Source: Clostridium sp. CAG:628 (lineage in GTDB: Bacteria > Bacillota_I > Bacilli_A > RF39 > UBA660). From it: DNA of 37,888 nucleotides. The stretch lies in contig FR902221.1 of assembly GCA_000438415.1 (NCBI GenBank), positions 1 through 37,888 of the forward strand, given 5' to 3'. Numbering within the stretch: the stretch's first letter is position 1; each line of letters starts with the position of its first letter. Positions 31,638 to 37,888 of this stretch are shown here, piece by piece. The notes below the pieces were generated by a model. That model worked only from the letters and a program-made list of their open reading frames with translations. It was not told where the DNA came from and searched no databases. The position numbers and the translations under genes are program-made.

Positions 31638-31665
31638 ATTATACCACTTTATAGAAAAAAAGCAA
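31638..31665 (-). promoter_or_regulatory. Promoter of the coiled-coil operon
   Basis: Minus strand: -35 TTGCTT (31665-31660), a 16-base spacer, -10 TATAAT (31643-31638) extended by TGG. The -35 overlaps the terminator of the upstream gene. Confidence 0.7.
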
Positions 31666-31681
31666 GAATTCATTTATTCTT
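31655..31681 (-). terminator. Terminator of the 31777-32373 gene
   Basis: Minus strand: AAGAAT, a 6-base loop, ATTCTT, then GC and a T-run. It lies about 100 bases beyond the stop codon and shares bases with the next operon's promoter. Confidence 0.6.
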
Positions 31682-31776
31682 ACTACTTATTTCGTTATTA
31701 GAATTAATTATTCTTATTTATTTTTTCTAATTTTAAAGTATGTTCTTTTTCATTAATTTCTTTAAAATTCTTTTTT

Positions 31777-32373
31777 TCATAAATTTTTCCCTTTTAATTT
31801 CAAAGTTTTAACATCTTCATAATCGAATGAGAAATCTACCTGATTCTTTAATCCTTCTTTATAAGCTTTAACTAACTCTTCTTTTAACTCATTTCTTTTC
31901 TCTTCAACTTTAATTTCAGTCATTAACTCACTAAGTTTTCTTTTTAGTTCTGCACTTCTTTCTAGGTTAACACTCCAGTTTTCTTCTATTTTTCCAGCCG
32001 ACATACTATATTTTTTTATGTCTTTAATATTTAAAGTAATTGATGTTAAACCTACAACTGATATAAGCCCAGTTGCTATTATAAAACCTATTGGAACTGC
32101 ATTTGTAATAAAAACTGCAAAAAGTATAGTACTAAGTATTGTACCTGGTATTTCTTTATTTCTTGTTTCTTTAGTTTCTGCTATTTGATCATTTAAATTT
32201 TCCATTATTTTACTTTGATTTGTAATTTTATCTTCTAATCCTTCAATGTTATTAGATAATAGTATAGCCTTTTTGATATCTCCTGTATTTAGCCCAGTGA
32301 TTTTAATAATTTCTCCTTTATCGTTGATGGCTTCTATTTCTTTTTCATTTATTATACGGTAATCTACATACAT
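31777..32373 (-). CDS. Coiled-coil / membrane-hairpin protein F with N-terminal beta domain (198 aa)
   Basis: Start taken at ATG 32373 (MYVDYRIINEKEIEAINDKG), directly after GGGAGG; a longer frame upstream lies in the promoter. The N-terminal 30 residues look like a small beta domain. A coiled coil (about 38-70), a transmembrane hairpin (about 73-110; TILSTILFAVFITNAVPIGF, IATGLISVVGLTS) and a long C-terminal coiled coil (EERNELKEELVKAYKEGL-like end, about 120-175) follow. It resembles the operon proteins downstream in plan and in the AYK signature, but has its own promoter and terminator. Function unknown. Confidence 0.65.
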   Translation of the reverse strand: MYVDYRIINEKEIEAINDKGEIIKITGLNTGDIKKAILLSNNIEGLEDKITNQSKIMENLNDQIAETKETRNKEIPGTILSTILFAVFITNAVPIGFIIATGLISVVGLTSITLNIKDIKKYSMSAGKIEENWSVNLERSAELKRKLSELMTEIKVEEKRNELKEELVKAYKEGLKNQVDFSFDYEDVKTLKLKGKNL

Positions 32374-32397
32374 AATGAAACCTCCCTTGTATTTAAT

Positions 32398-32426
32398 ATT
32401 ATAAACTAGTTTATGTTTAATGTAAA
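32398..32426 (-). promoter_or_regulatory. Promoter of the 31777-32373 gene
   Basis: Minus strand: -35 TTTACA (32426-32421), a 17-base spacer, -10 TATAAT (32403-32398). Confidence 0.8.
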
Positions 32427-32442
32427 GAAAAAACAAGTACTA

Positions 32443-33150
32443 CTACTTATTCTTTCCAAAACGTCTATCTCTTTTTGTGTATTCTTCTAAAGCCTTCTCA
32501 AACTCATCCTCTTTAAAGTCTGGAAAGTATGTAAGAGGAAAATACATTTCTGCATAAGCTAGACTAAAGAGCATAAAGTTTGATATTCTTATTTCACCAC
32601 TTGTCCTGATTAGAAAGTCTATTGGTGGTAAATCGTTATATAAGTTTTTCATAAATATTTCTGGTGTTATATCTTCAGTTTTAAGTTTACCATCTAATAC
32701 ATCGTTTATTAGTTTTTTAGTTGTGTCTACTATTTCAGTTTGCCCTCCATAGTTTAAGCAAATGTTTAGAATGCCACCCGTGTTGTTTAGAGTTTCTTTT
32801 TCAAGACTTTTCATACTTTTATATACTTTGTCACTAAGTGGTTCTTTTCTTCCTGAAAACACTACTTTTATGTTGTTTTTGTTAAATTCTTTTATACTAC
32901 TCTTAAAACCTTTTAGAAATAAATTCATTAGGTAATCTACTTCATCTTTGGTTCTATTAAAGTTTTCAGTTGAAAAAGCAAATACACTTAAGACTTTAAC
33001 TCCTCTAGTAAACACGTGTTTAGAAAGTATTTTTAGTGTTTCAAATCCAGCTTTATGGCCTTCACTTCTTTTTAGACCACGCTCGGTTGCCCATCTACCA
33101 TTTCCATCTAATATTATACCAACGTGATAAGGTATTTTTAATTTTTCCAT
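32443..33150 (-). CDS. uppS: Isoprenyl transferase / undecaprenyl diphosphate synthase UppS
   Basis: 235 aa, full length. Conserved cis-prenyltransferase regions are HVGIILDGNGRWA with catalytic Asp15, GHKAGFETLK, VFAFSTENFNRTKDEVDYLM, LNYGGQTEIVD and the C-terminal IDFLIRTSGEIRISNFML and YFPLTYFPDFKEDEFEKAL. It makes the C55 lipid carrier for peptidoglycan precursors at the membrane, so the organism has, or recently had, a cell wall, unlike true mycoplasmas. It starts 3 bp after tex and is presumably cotranscribed with it; no separate promoter is seen. Confidence 0.95.
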   Translation of the reverse strand: MEKLKIPYHVGIILDGNGRWATERGLKRSEGHKAGFETLKILSKHVFTRGVKVLSVFAFSTENFNRTKDEVDYLMNLFLKGFKSSIKEFNKNNIKVVFSGRKEPLSDKVYKSMKSLEKETLNNTGGILNICLNYGGQTEIVDTTKKLINDVLDGKLKTEDITPEIFMKNLYNDLPPIDFLIRTSGEIRISNFMLFSLAYAEMYFPLTYFPDFKEDEFEKALEEYTKRDRRFGKNK

Positions 33151-33153
33151 AAT

Positions 33154-35280
33154 CTACTCCCTTATTAAAGATAAGTTAACTTTTCCCTTTTCTTTATCAA
33201 TTTTGTCTACATAACATTTTATAATTTCGCCAACACTAAGTATATCTTTAGGATCAGACACAAAACTCTTACTCATTTTAGAGATATGTACTAATGCATC
33301 GTCATGAAGACCTATATCTATGAATGCACCGAAAGATGCTACATTTCTTACTGTTCCAGTTAGTTCCATTCCAACAGTTAAATCATTTATTGTAAGTATG
33401 TTACTTTTTAAGAATGGTGCAGGTAACTCATCTCTTGGGTCAAGTCCAGGACTAAGTAATTCTTTTATTATGTCTGCTACAGTATATGCGTTTACATTGG
33501 TTTCACTACTTACTTTGTCTACGTCTGCGTTAGTTAAAGCACTTTTAAATTCAGGCTTATAAATATCACTAATGTCTAACTTTAGATAGTCTAATACTTT
33601 TTTTGCATCATTATAGTTTTCTGGGTGTATTCCAGTATTATCAAGTATATTAGTGCTTGTTGGTACTCTTAAAAAACCTATTGCTTGCTCATATACTTTA
33701 GGTGTTACACCTTTAACATTCTTTAAATCTTCTCTTCTTTCAAACTTATTTTTTGTTTTATAGTCCATAATACTTGTTACAACTTTTTTAGTAAGTCCAC
33801 TTATATATGATAATATGGAACTTGAAGCAGTATTTAAGTTTACTCCAACTTTATTAACTACACTTTCTACAGTGTATTTTAAAGCGTCACTTAGATTACT
33901 TTGATTAACATCATACTGGTATTCTCCTACACCTATACTTTTTGGATCAATTTTAACTAGTTCACTAAGTGGGTCTTCTACTCTTCTAGCAATAGATATT
34001 GCACTTCTTTTTTCAACTGTTAAATCTGGGAATTCTTCTATAGCTAGTTTACTTGCAGAATACACACTAGCTCCTGCTTCATTTGTAATTATGTATTTAA
34101 CGTCTAAACCTTTTATTGCCTCAGACACAAACGCTTCACTTTCTCTAGAAGCTGTTCCATTACCTATACTAATTAGTTTGACATTATATTTATCAATTAA
34201 TTCTCTTAATATTTTAGCACTTCCTATTTTATCGTTTTTAGGTTCATGTGGGTAAATAACTGCAATATCAAGTAAGTTACCATTCATATCTATTACTGCT
34301 AACTTACATCCTGTTCTAAATGCTGGATCAAAACCTATTACATTTGTGTCTTTTATACCTCTTGTTAAAAGTAAATTATACAGGTTACTACTAAATGTTT
34401 CTATTGCTTTTTTTTCACTAAGTGAAGTGACTTCACTTCTTATATCTCTTTCAATACTAGGTATTATTAGTCTTTTTAGACTATCTTTAATAGAAACTTT
34501 AACTATATCTACTACAAAAGAGTTAGTATTTTTAATTATCTTGCTTTCTAACCAAGAAGTTACTTTGTCTAAGTCAAAATCTATTTTAACAGATATAACA
34601 CTTTCCTTTTCGGCACGATTTATTGCTAAACATCTATAGTGTTTTAAGTATTTAACAGGTTCAGAGAAGTCATAATACATTTCATATGTTTTAGTTTCGT
34701 CTGGGTTATTTTTTTTAACTTTAGTTACAATTTTACCAGTATTATACATGAATTTTCTTATGTAACCTCTGTAGTAAGCATTATCACTAATCCACTCACT
34801 TATTATATATCCTGCATTTGTTAAAGCTACTTCCTTGTCCATATTGTAAGGTTTTACAAGTTCTTCTAAACTTCCACTTGTAGGAAAAGACATTATCTTT
34901 TTAGCTAGAGGCTCTAGTCCCATTTTAATTGCTTCAGTAGCCTTAGTTTTTTTCTTTTCTTTATATGGAAGATATAAGTCTTCTACTTCAGTTAATTTAG
35001 TAGCATTCATAATACTACTTTTTAACTCTTCAGTCATTAAACCTTTCTCATCAATTAGTTTTATTACACTTAGTTTTCTTTCTAAAAGATTCATGTTTCT
35101 TTTGTACTCGTCACTTATTAGTTTGATTTCTTCTTCATTTAAAGCATCAGTTACTTCTTTTCTGTATCTTGCAATAAAAGGTATAGTACATCCACTTTCT
35201 AATAATTCTAAACAAGCTTTTATTCTTTTTTCACTTATGTTTATTTGATTACTTAAATTTTTAATTAATTCTTCATTCAT
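33154..35280 (-). CDS. tex: Tex-family RNA-binding transcription accessory protein
   Basis: 708 aa, a normal Tex length. The order is an N-terminal helical domain (IPFIARYRKEVTDALNEEEI), a YqgF/RuvC-like domain (GFDPAFRTGCKLAVIDMNGN, ISIGNGTASRESEAF), helix-hairpin-helix motifs (LNTASSSILSYISGLTKKVV, LKNVKGVTPKVYEQAIGFLR) and a C-terminal S1 domain (about 635-705; LTGTVRNVASFGAFIDIGLH). Tex binds nucleic acid and affects transcription and RNA turnover. GAGGTG precedes the ATG. Upstream a terminator separates it from the small gene at 35330. Confidence 0.95.
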   Translation of the reverse strand: MNEELIKNLSNQINISEKRIKACLELLESGCTIPFIARYRKEVTDALNEEEIKLISDEYKRNMNLLERKLSVIKLIDEKGLMTEELKSSIMNATKLTEVEDLYLPYKEKKKTKATEAIKMGLEPLAKKIMSFPTSGSLEELVKPYNMDKEVALTNAGYIISEWISDNAYYRGYIRKFMYNTGKIVTKVKKNNPDETKTYEMYYDFSEPVKYLKHYRCLAINRAEKESVISVKIDFDLDKVTSWLESKIIKNTNSFVVDIVKVSIKDSLKRLIIPSIERDIRSEVTSLSEKKAIETFSSNLYNLLLTRGIKDTNVIGFDPAFRTGCKLAVIDMNGNLLDIAVIYPHEPKNDKIGSAKILRELIDKYNVKLISIGNGTASRESEAFVSEAIKGLDVKYIITNEAGASVYSASKLAIEEFPDLTVEKRSAISIARRVEDPLSELVKIDPKSIGVGEYQYDVNQSNLSDALKYTVESVVNKVGVNLNTASSSILSYISGLTKKVVTSIMDYKTKNKFERREDLKNVKGVTPKVYEQAIGFLRVPTSTNILDNTGIHPENYNDAKKVLDYLKLDISDIYKPEFKSALTNADVDKVSSETNVNAYTVADIIKELLSPGLDPRDELPAPFLKSNILTINDLTVGMELTGTVRNVASFGAFIDIGLHDDALVHISKMSKSFVSDPKDILSVGEIIKCYVDKIDKEKGKVNLSLIRE

Positions 35281-35307
35281 TATTACACCTCACTAATTAT
35301 TATACAT

Positions 35308-35342
35308 TAAAAAAGTAACAACTACAAATTTAATTGTTACTT
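35308..35342 (-). terminator. Terminator upstream of tex
   Basis: Minus strand: AAGTAACAA and TTGTTACTT pair (9 bp) around a 12-base loop, followed by a T-run. It overlaps the stop of the preceding small gene. Confidence 0.85.
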
Positions 35343-35599
35343 AATTGTAAAGTATTTTCTACATCATACTCTTTTATTTCAATTAATTTATATACTAAAT
35401 ATAACTCACTATCTATATTAAGTAAGTCTATCTCATCATTATCTTTTTTTACCATTTCTTTTAAATATTTTAAAATATTACTATTAATATATTTTGGTTT
35501 ATAATAGTATTCAATTCCGTTAGTTGTTTTACTATTTGTTAATATTTCATTATATATTTTACTAGCATATTTATAATCAATATATTCTTTTATTTTCAT
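35330..35599 (-). CDS. Hypothetical small protein (89 aa)
   Basis: Helical, Tyr/Lys/Glu-rich, soluble, with no motif recognised (MKIKEYIDYKYASKIYNEIL at the start). It follows the 92-aa gene after a single base, with no clear own ribosome site, so coupling is likely. The end overlaps a terminator. It forms a two-gene unit with 35601-35879. Nothing indicates function. Confidence 0.6.
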   Translation of the reverse strand: MKIKEYIDYKYASKIYNEILTNSKTTNGIEYYYKPKYINSNILKYLKEMVKKDNDEIDLLNIDSELYLVYKLIEIKEYDVENTLQLSNN

Positions 35600-35600
35600 A

Positions 35601-35879
35601 TTACTTAAGTGTTTTTATAAGTTTTCTCCTTTTATCAATAGTTATTAAGTAGTTATTATTTTCTGCATTAATTATTTCTACTCTTTCATCTTTTGCTTCA
35701 CAATATTTTTCTAGTTTTCTTATTACTAATAATTCATTATTAGATATTTTTACATACCCACCATATACTCCTTTTATATTTGTTTCTCTATTAGTAACAT
35801 AGATATAAATTTGACAAACTTTATTGTTTATCTTTTCTTCTAAAAGTTCAAGTCTTTTTTGTTTTAACTTTTCTAGCAT
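35601..35879 (-). CDS. Hypothetical small protein (92 aa)
   Basis: Start ATG 35879 after AGGAGGG. The N-terminal helix (LEKLKQKRLELLEEKINNKV) is followed by a beta-rich part (CQIYIYVTNRETNIKGVYGG, NYLITIDKRRKLIKTL). Basic and soluble. It precedes the 89-aa gene; both lie between spoIVB and tex. A small RNA- or protein-binding domain is possible, but there is no family match I can name. Confidence 0.6.
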   Translation of the reverse strand: MLEKLKQKRLELLEEKINNKVCQIYIYVTNRETNIKGVYGGYVKISNNELLVIRKLEKYCEAKDERVEIINAENNNYLITIDKRRKLIKTLK

Positions 35880-35935
35880 AAAATTACCCTCCTGAATTAA
35901 GTATACTACATTTTATGGCAATTTAAAAGAGAAAA

Positions 35936-36907
35936 TTACTTTTCTCCTTCTTCTAACATGGTTCTTATGAATACTGCATAACCAGTTTTAACATCATTTA
36001 CTACAACGTGAGTTACTGAGCCAATTATTTTGTTGTTTTGTATTATTGGACTTCCACTCATGCCTTGTACAATGCCACCTGCTTCTTCAAGTAATTTTTT
36101 ATCAGTTATTTTAAAACTTATACATTTATTAGTTTTTATAAGACTTTTATTTATATTAGTTATTTCTATTTCATATGTATTTATTTCTTTTTCTTTGGTT
36201 ACTGTATAAATCATTGCTTTACCTTTTAGAACTTCATCTATTTTAGCAACTGGTATTGTCTCTTTGTTTATAGAACTAGTATATTTACCAAATAAACCTA
36301 CACTTGTATTTTTAGAAATTTCTCCAATACTTGTGGAATAGTTTATATTTGCATTTTTGCTTCCTACTCGTCCATCTATACTTCTATCTATACTATTTAC
36401 GTAAGACTCATATATTTCTCCCTTTTTTATTTCTATTTTGTTATTAGTTTCTCTTATAGCAATTTCGTGTCCTAATGAACCAAATATTCTAGTCGATGGG
36501 TCAATATATGAAAGTGTACCTATTCCAGTAATCTTTTCTTTTACATATAACCCAGTTTTATAAATACTTCCTTCTTTTACTAAGTTAAGAGTAGTTTCTT
36601 TTTCTTTATTATTTCTTTTTATAAGAATATTTACCTTATTATTTTTAATATTTTTATCTATTAAATCACTCATTTCTTTTATTGAAGAAACTTCTACTCC
36701 TTCTATTTTTAAAATCGTATCACCAACATTTAGTGTGTCACTTCCAATATATTTACCATTAACTTTATAGAAACCTACTACAATTATACCTTCAGTGTGT
36801 GCTTCTATACCAATGTTTTCTCCACCTGGAATTATGTTTTCTGAGTAAGCGAGTACTAAAATAGGTGAAAGAACTATACTAATTATTAGGACTTTTATAT
36901 ATTTCAT
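35936..36907 (-). CDS. spoIVB: SpoIVB-type PDZ/S55 serine peptidase
   Basis: 323 aa with start ATG 36907 (MKYIKVLIISIVLSPILVLA); an in-frame GTG at 36916 is part of the ribosome site AGAGGTGA. An N-terminal secretion/anchor helix (about 5-20) is followed by the PGGENIGIE motif, a PDZ domain (about 38-108) and the S55 peptidase domain with His147 (FGSLGHEI), Asp269 (KITDKK) and Ser284 (GMSGSPI). The Asp-Ser spacing is that of SpoIVB. SpoIVB is secreted by the forespore and triggers activation of pro-sigma-K across the membranes. It has a terminator ahead of it and probably its own promoter. Confidence 0.9.
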   Translation of the reverse strand: MKYIKVLIISIVLSPILVLAYSENIIPGGENIGIEAHTEGIIVVGFYKVNGKYIGSDTLNVGDTILKIEGVEVSSIKEMSDLIDKNIKNNKVNILIKRNNKEKETTLNLVKEGSIYKTGLYVKEKITGIGTLSYIDPSTRIFGSLGHEIAIRETNNKIEIKKGEIYESYVNSIDRSIDGRVGSKNANINYSTSIGEISKNTSVGLFGKYTSSINKETIPVAKIDEVLKGKAMIYTVTKEKEINTYEIEITNINKSLIKTNKCISFKITDKKLLEEAGGIVQGMSGSPIIQNNKIIGSVTHVVVNDVKTGYAVFIRTMLEEGEK

Positions 36908-36946
36908 ATTAGTCACCTCTAATAATAGTGTTTACTATAATATAAA

Positions 36947-36977
36947 GAAAAAACTACCAATTATTTACTTGGCAGTT
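36947..36977 (-). terminator. Terminator of xseA-xseB
   Basis: Minus strand: AACTGCCAA pairs with TTGGTAGTT (one G-T) around an 8-base loop, followed by T's. It starts about 12 bases after the xseB stop. Confidence 0.88.
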
Positions 36978-36988
36978 TTTAGTAAAAA

Positions 36989-37207
36989 TTACTCAGGCTT
37001 AAATTCAGTAAAAGAGCCATCACTATTTAGTATTTTATTTACTGTTTCAGTAGCATTTGCAAGTTTTTGGTTACAGAACTTAACTAATTCCATAGCTTCA
37101 GTATATTTTTTTACCATATCATCAAGTGGTACTTCACCACTTTCTAATTCTCTTATTATTACTTCTAACTTTAGTAAAGATTCTTCAAATGTTTTATTCT
37201 TTTCCAT
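36989..37207 (-). CDS. xseB: Exonuclease VII small subunit
   Basis: 72 aa, the usual XseB size, all helical. The typical pattern FEESLLKLEVIIRELESGEV then PLDDMVKKYTEAMELVKFCN followed by a second helix (KLANATETVNKIL) is fully kept. XseB coats the long XseA coiled coil in the exonuclease VII holoenzyme, which degrades single-stranded DNA. The ATG 37207 has GGAGG and lies 10 bases after the xseA stop. In this window it remains attached only to the 3' half of xseA. Confidence 0.95.
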   Translation of the reverse strand: MEKNKTFEESLLKLEVIIRELESGEVPLDDMVKKYTEAMELVKFCNQKLANATETVNKILNSDGSFTEFKPE

Positions 37208-37217
37208 AATTTACCTC

Positions 37218-37886
37218 CTATAAAACTTCACTCTTTATAATACCATCACTAAATTTTGTATCAATTATACTACCTTTTTTAACACTATTAATGCTTTTAA
37301 CTATTTTACCTTCTACAAGTGTTAAGGAGTAACCTTTTTTAAGAATATTCTCAGGATTTAATAAGTTTAGTTTAGTTTCTATATTTTCTAATTTAATTTT
37401 TTCTTTATCTAATCTATTTAACATATTAGGGCTTATCATTTTAGATAAGTTATTTAATTTGCTTTTTTCTCTTTCTAATTTATAAGTCATAATACTACCA
37501 AGTTTTTCTAGCATATTATCTAGTTTTTGTTCATCTATTTCATACATGCTTATTGGATTTTTTAGAATGTATGTACTTTTTAGTTTAGAAAATGTATCAG
37601 TGTAAGACTTTATTTTCTTATTTATTACTGATATTATTCTACCTTTATAATCGTTTAGATAACTTTGTATTTCAACTTTGGAAGGTACTACTAATTCGGC
37701 AGCACCAGTAGGTGTAGGTGCACGCATGTCTGATACAAAATCGCTTATTGTAAAGTCTATTTCATGGCCTACTGCTGATACAATTGGTTTATTAGAGTTA
37801 TATATTGCTCTTGCAACAATTTCCTCATTAAAAGCCCATAAGTCTTCAATAGAACCGCCTCCACGTCCTAGTATTATAACGTCTAC
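37218..37886 (-). pseudogene. xseA: xseA 3' half: exonuclease VII large subunit, cut by window edge
   Basis: The frame is open from the window edge for 222 codons. It begins VDVIILGRGGGSIEDLWAFN, followed by the catalytic-domain end (VSAVGHEIDFTISDFVSDMR, APTPTGAAELVVP) and the long coiled coil and C-terminal segment of XseA, ending ILKKGYSLTLVEGKIV and so on. The first 43 bases are identical to 5039-5081 in the 5' half, in inverted orientation. If the window simply ends inside a complete xseA, this copy would be intact and the one at 4456 a broken duplicate. If the two are the halves of one gene, they join to 417 codons. It is followed by xseB in the normal order. Confidence 0.9.
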
Positions 37887-37888
37887 AT
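37846..37888 (-). repeat. 43-bp inverted repeat within xseA, right copy
   Basis: Exact inverted match to 5039-5081, running to the last base of the window, so its full length is unknown. Confidence 0.95.

Noticed and set aside
33320..34639. Two + strand frames within tex
   Set aside because: Antisense shadows of a gene with complete family motifs; no promoters or ribosome sites.
1..37888. CRISPR array, tRNA or rRNA genes
   Set aside because: No regularly spaced repeats and no cloverleaf or rRNA core sequences were noticed on reading either strand; a tRNA/CRISPR scan would confirm.

Overview
This is AT-rich, densely coded DNA using the standard code (TGA acts as a stop). Protein similarity and gene order point to a low-GC Gram-positive of the Bacilli/Mycoplasmatota side, most like the uncultured gut lineages around RF39 or Erysipelotrichia. 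Fragments of the Bacillus ylb neighbourhood are present (ylbJ, ylbL, ylbN-rpmF, ylbD-ylbE). So are nusB-xseA-xseB, xerD-deoB, comEA-comEC and several sporulation-type genes (spoIIM, spoIVB, ylbJ, a SpoIIB-like SPOR protein). The lineage call is an inference from proteins only, because no rRNA or tRNA gene is present.

Layout. 1-1483: an orphan C-terminal surface-protein cassette followed by three small prepilin-like genes. 1495-5112: ylbJ, ylbL, two small paralogs, nusB and the first half of xseA. 5082-6900: a breakpoint with hairpin-rich non-coding DNA and an IS110/Piv-family element. 6929-9464: ylbN, rpmF, a SPOR protein, radC, ylbD, ylbE. 9589-15978: a major pilin, dnaE, comEA, comEC. 15992-17879: two tandem YhcG/DUF1016-type PD-(D/E)XK nucleases. 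17951-21619: rarA, a decayed copy of the surface cassette, xerD, deoB. 21653-24555: a tiny Asn/Ser/Arg-rich gene, two lipoproteins and a ZIP transporter. 24700-32373: mainly minus-strand genes, namely an XRE regulator, a large membrane protein, mnmA, spoIIM and a cluster of coiled-coil/membrane-hairpin proteins. 32443-37888: uppS, tex, two small genes, spoIVB, xseB and the second half of xseA.

Themes. Prepilin-like proteins, ComEA and ComEC together suggest a type IV pilus/DNA-uptake system, and RadC, RarA, DnaE and XseAB form a DNA-maintenance background. The best candidates for something new are these. (1) A ribosomal protein L32 with an obligatory N-terminal extension that copies the Prp-protease cleavage motif known from Firmicutes L27. 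(2) xseA split into two in-frame halves at opposite ends of the window by a 43-bp inverted repeat, with an IS110/Piv-type recombinase at the breakpoint; this is either an invertible or rearranged 32.8-kb segment or an assembly fold-back. (3) GC-rich and decayed copies of a surface-protein C-terminal cassette, suggesting cassette exchange. (4) An operon of paralogous coiled-coil/membrane-hairpin proteins with a shared C-terminal signature.

Both window ends lie in repeated sequence (1-44 matches 5127-5170; 37846-37888 matches 5039-5081 inverted), as expected of contig ends, so statements about the rearrangement should be held cautiously.
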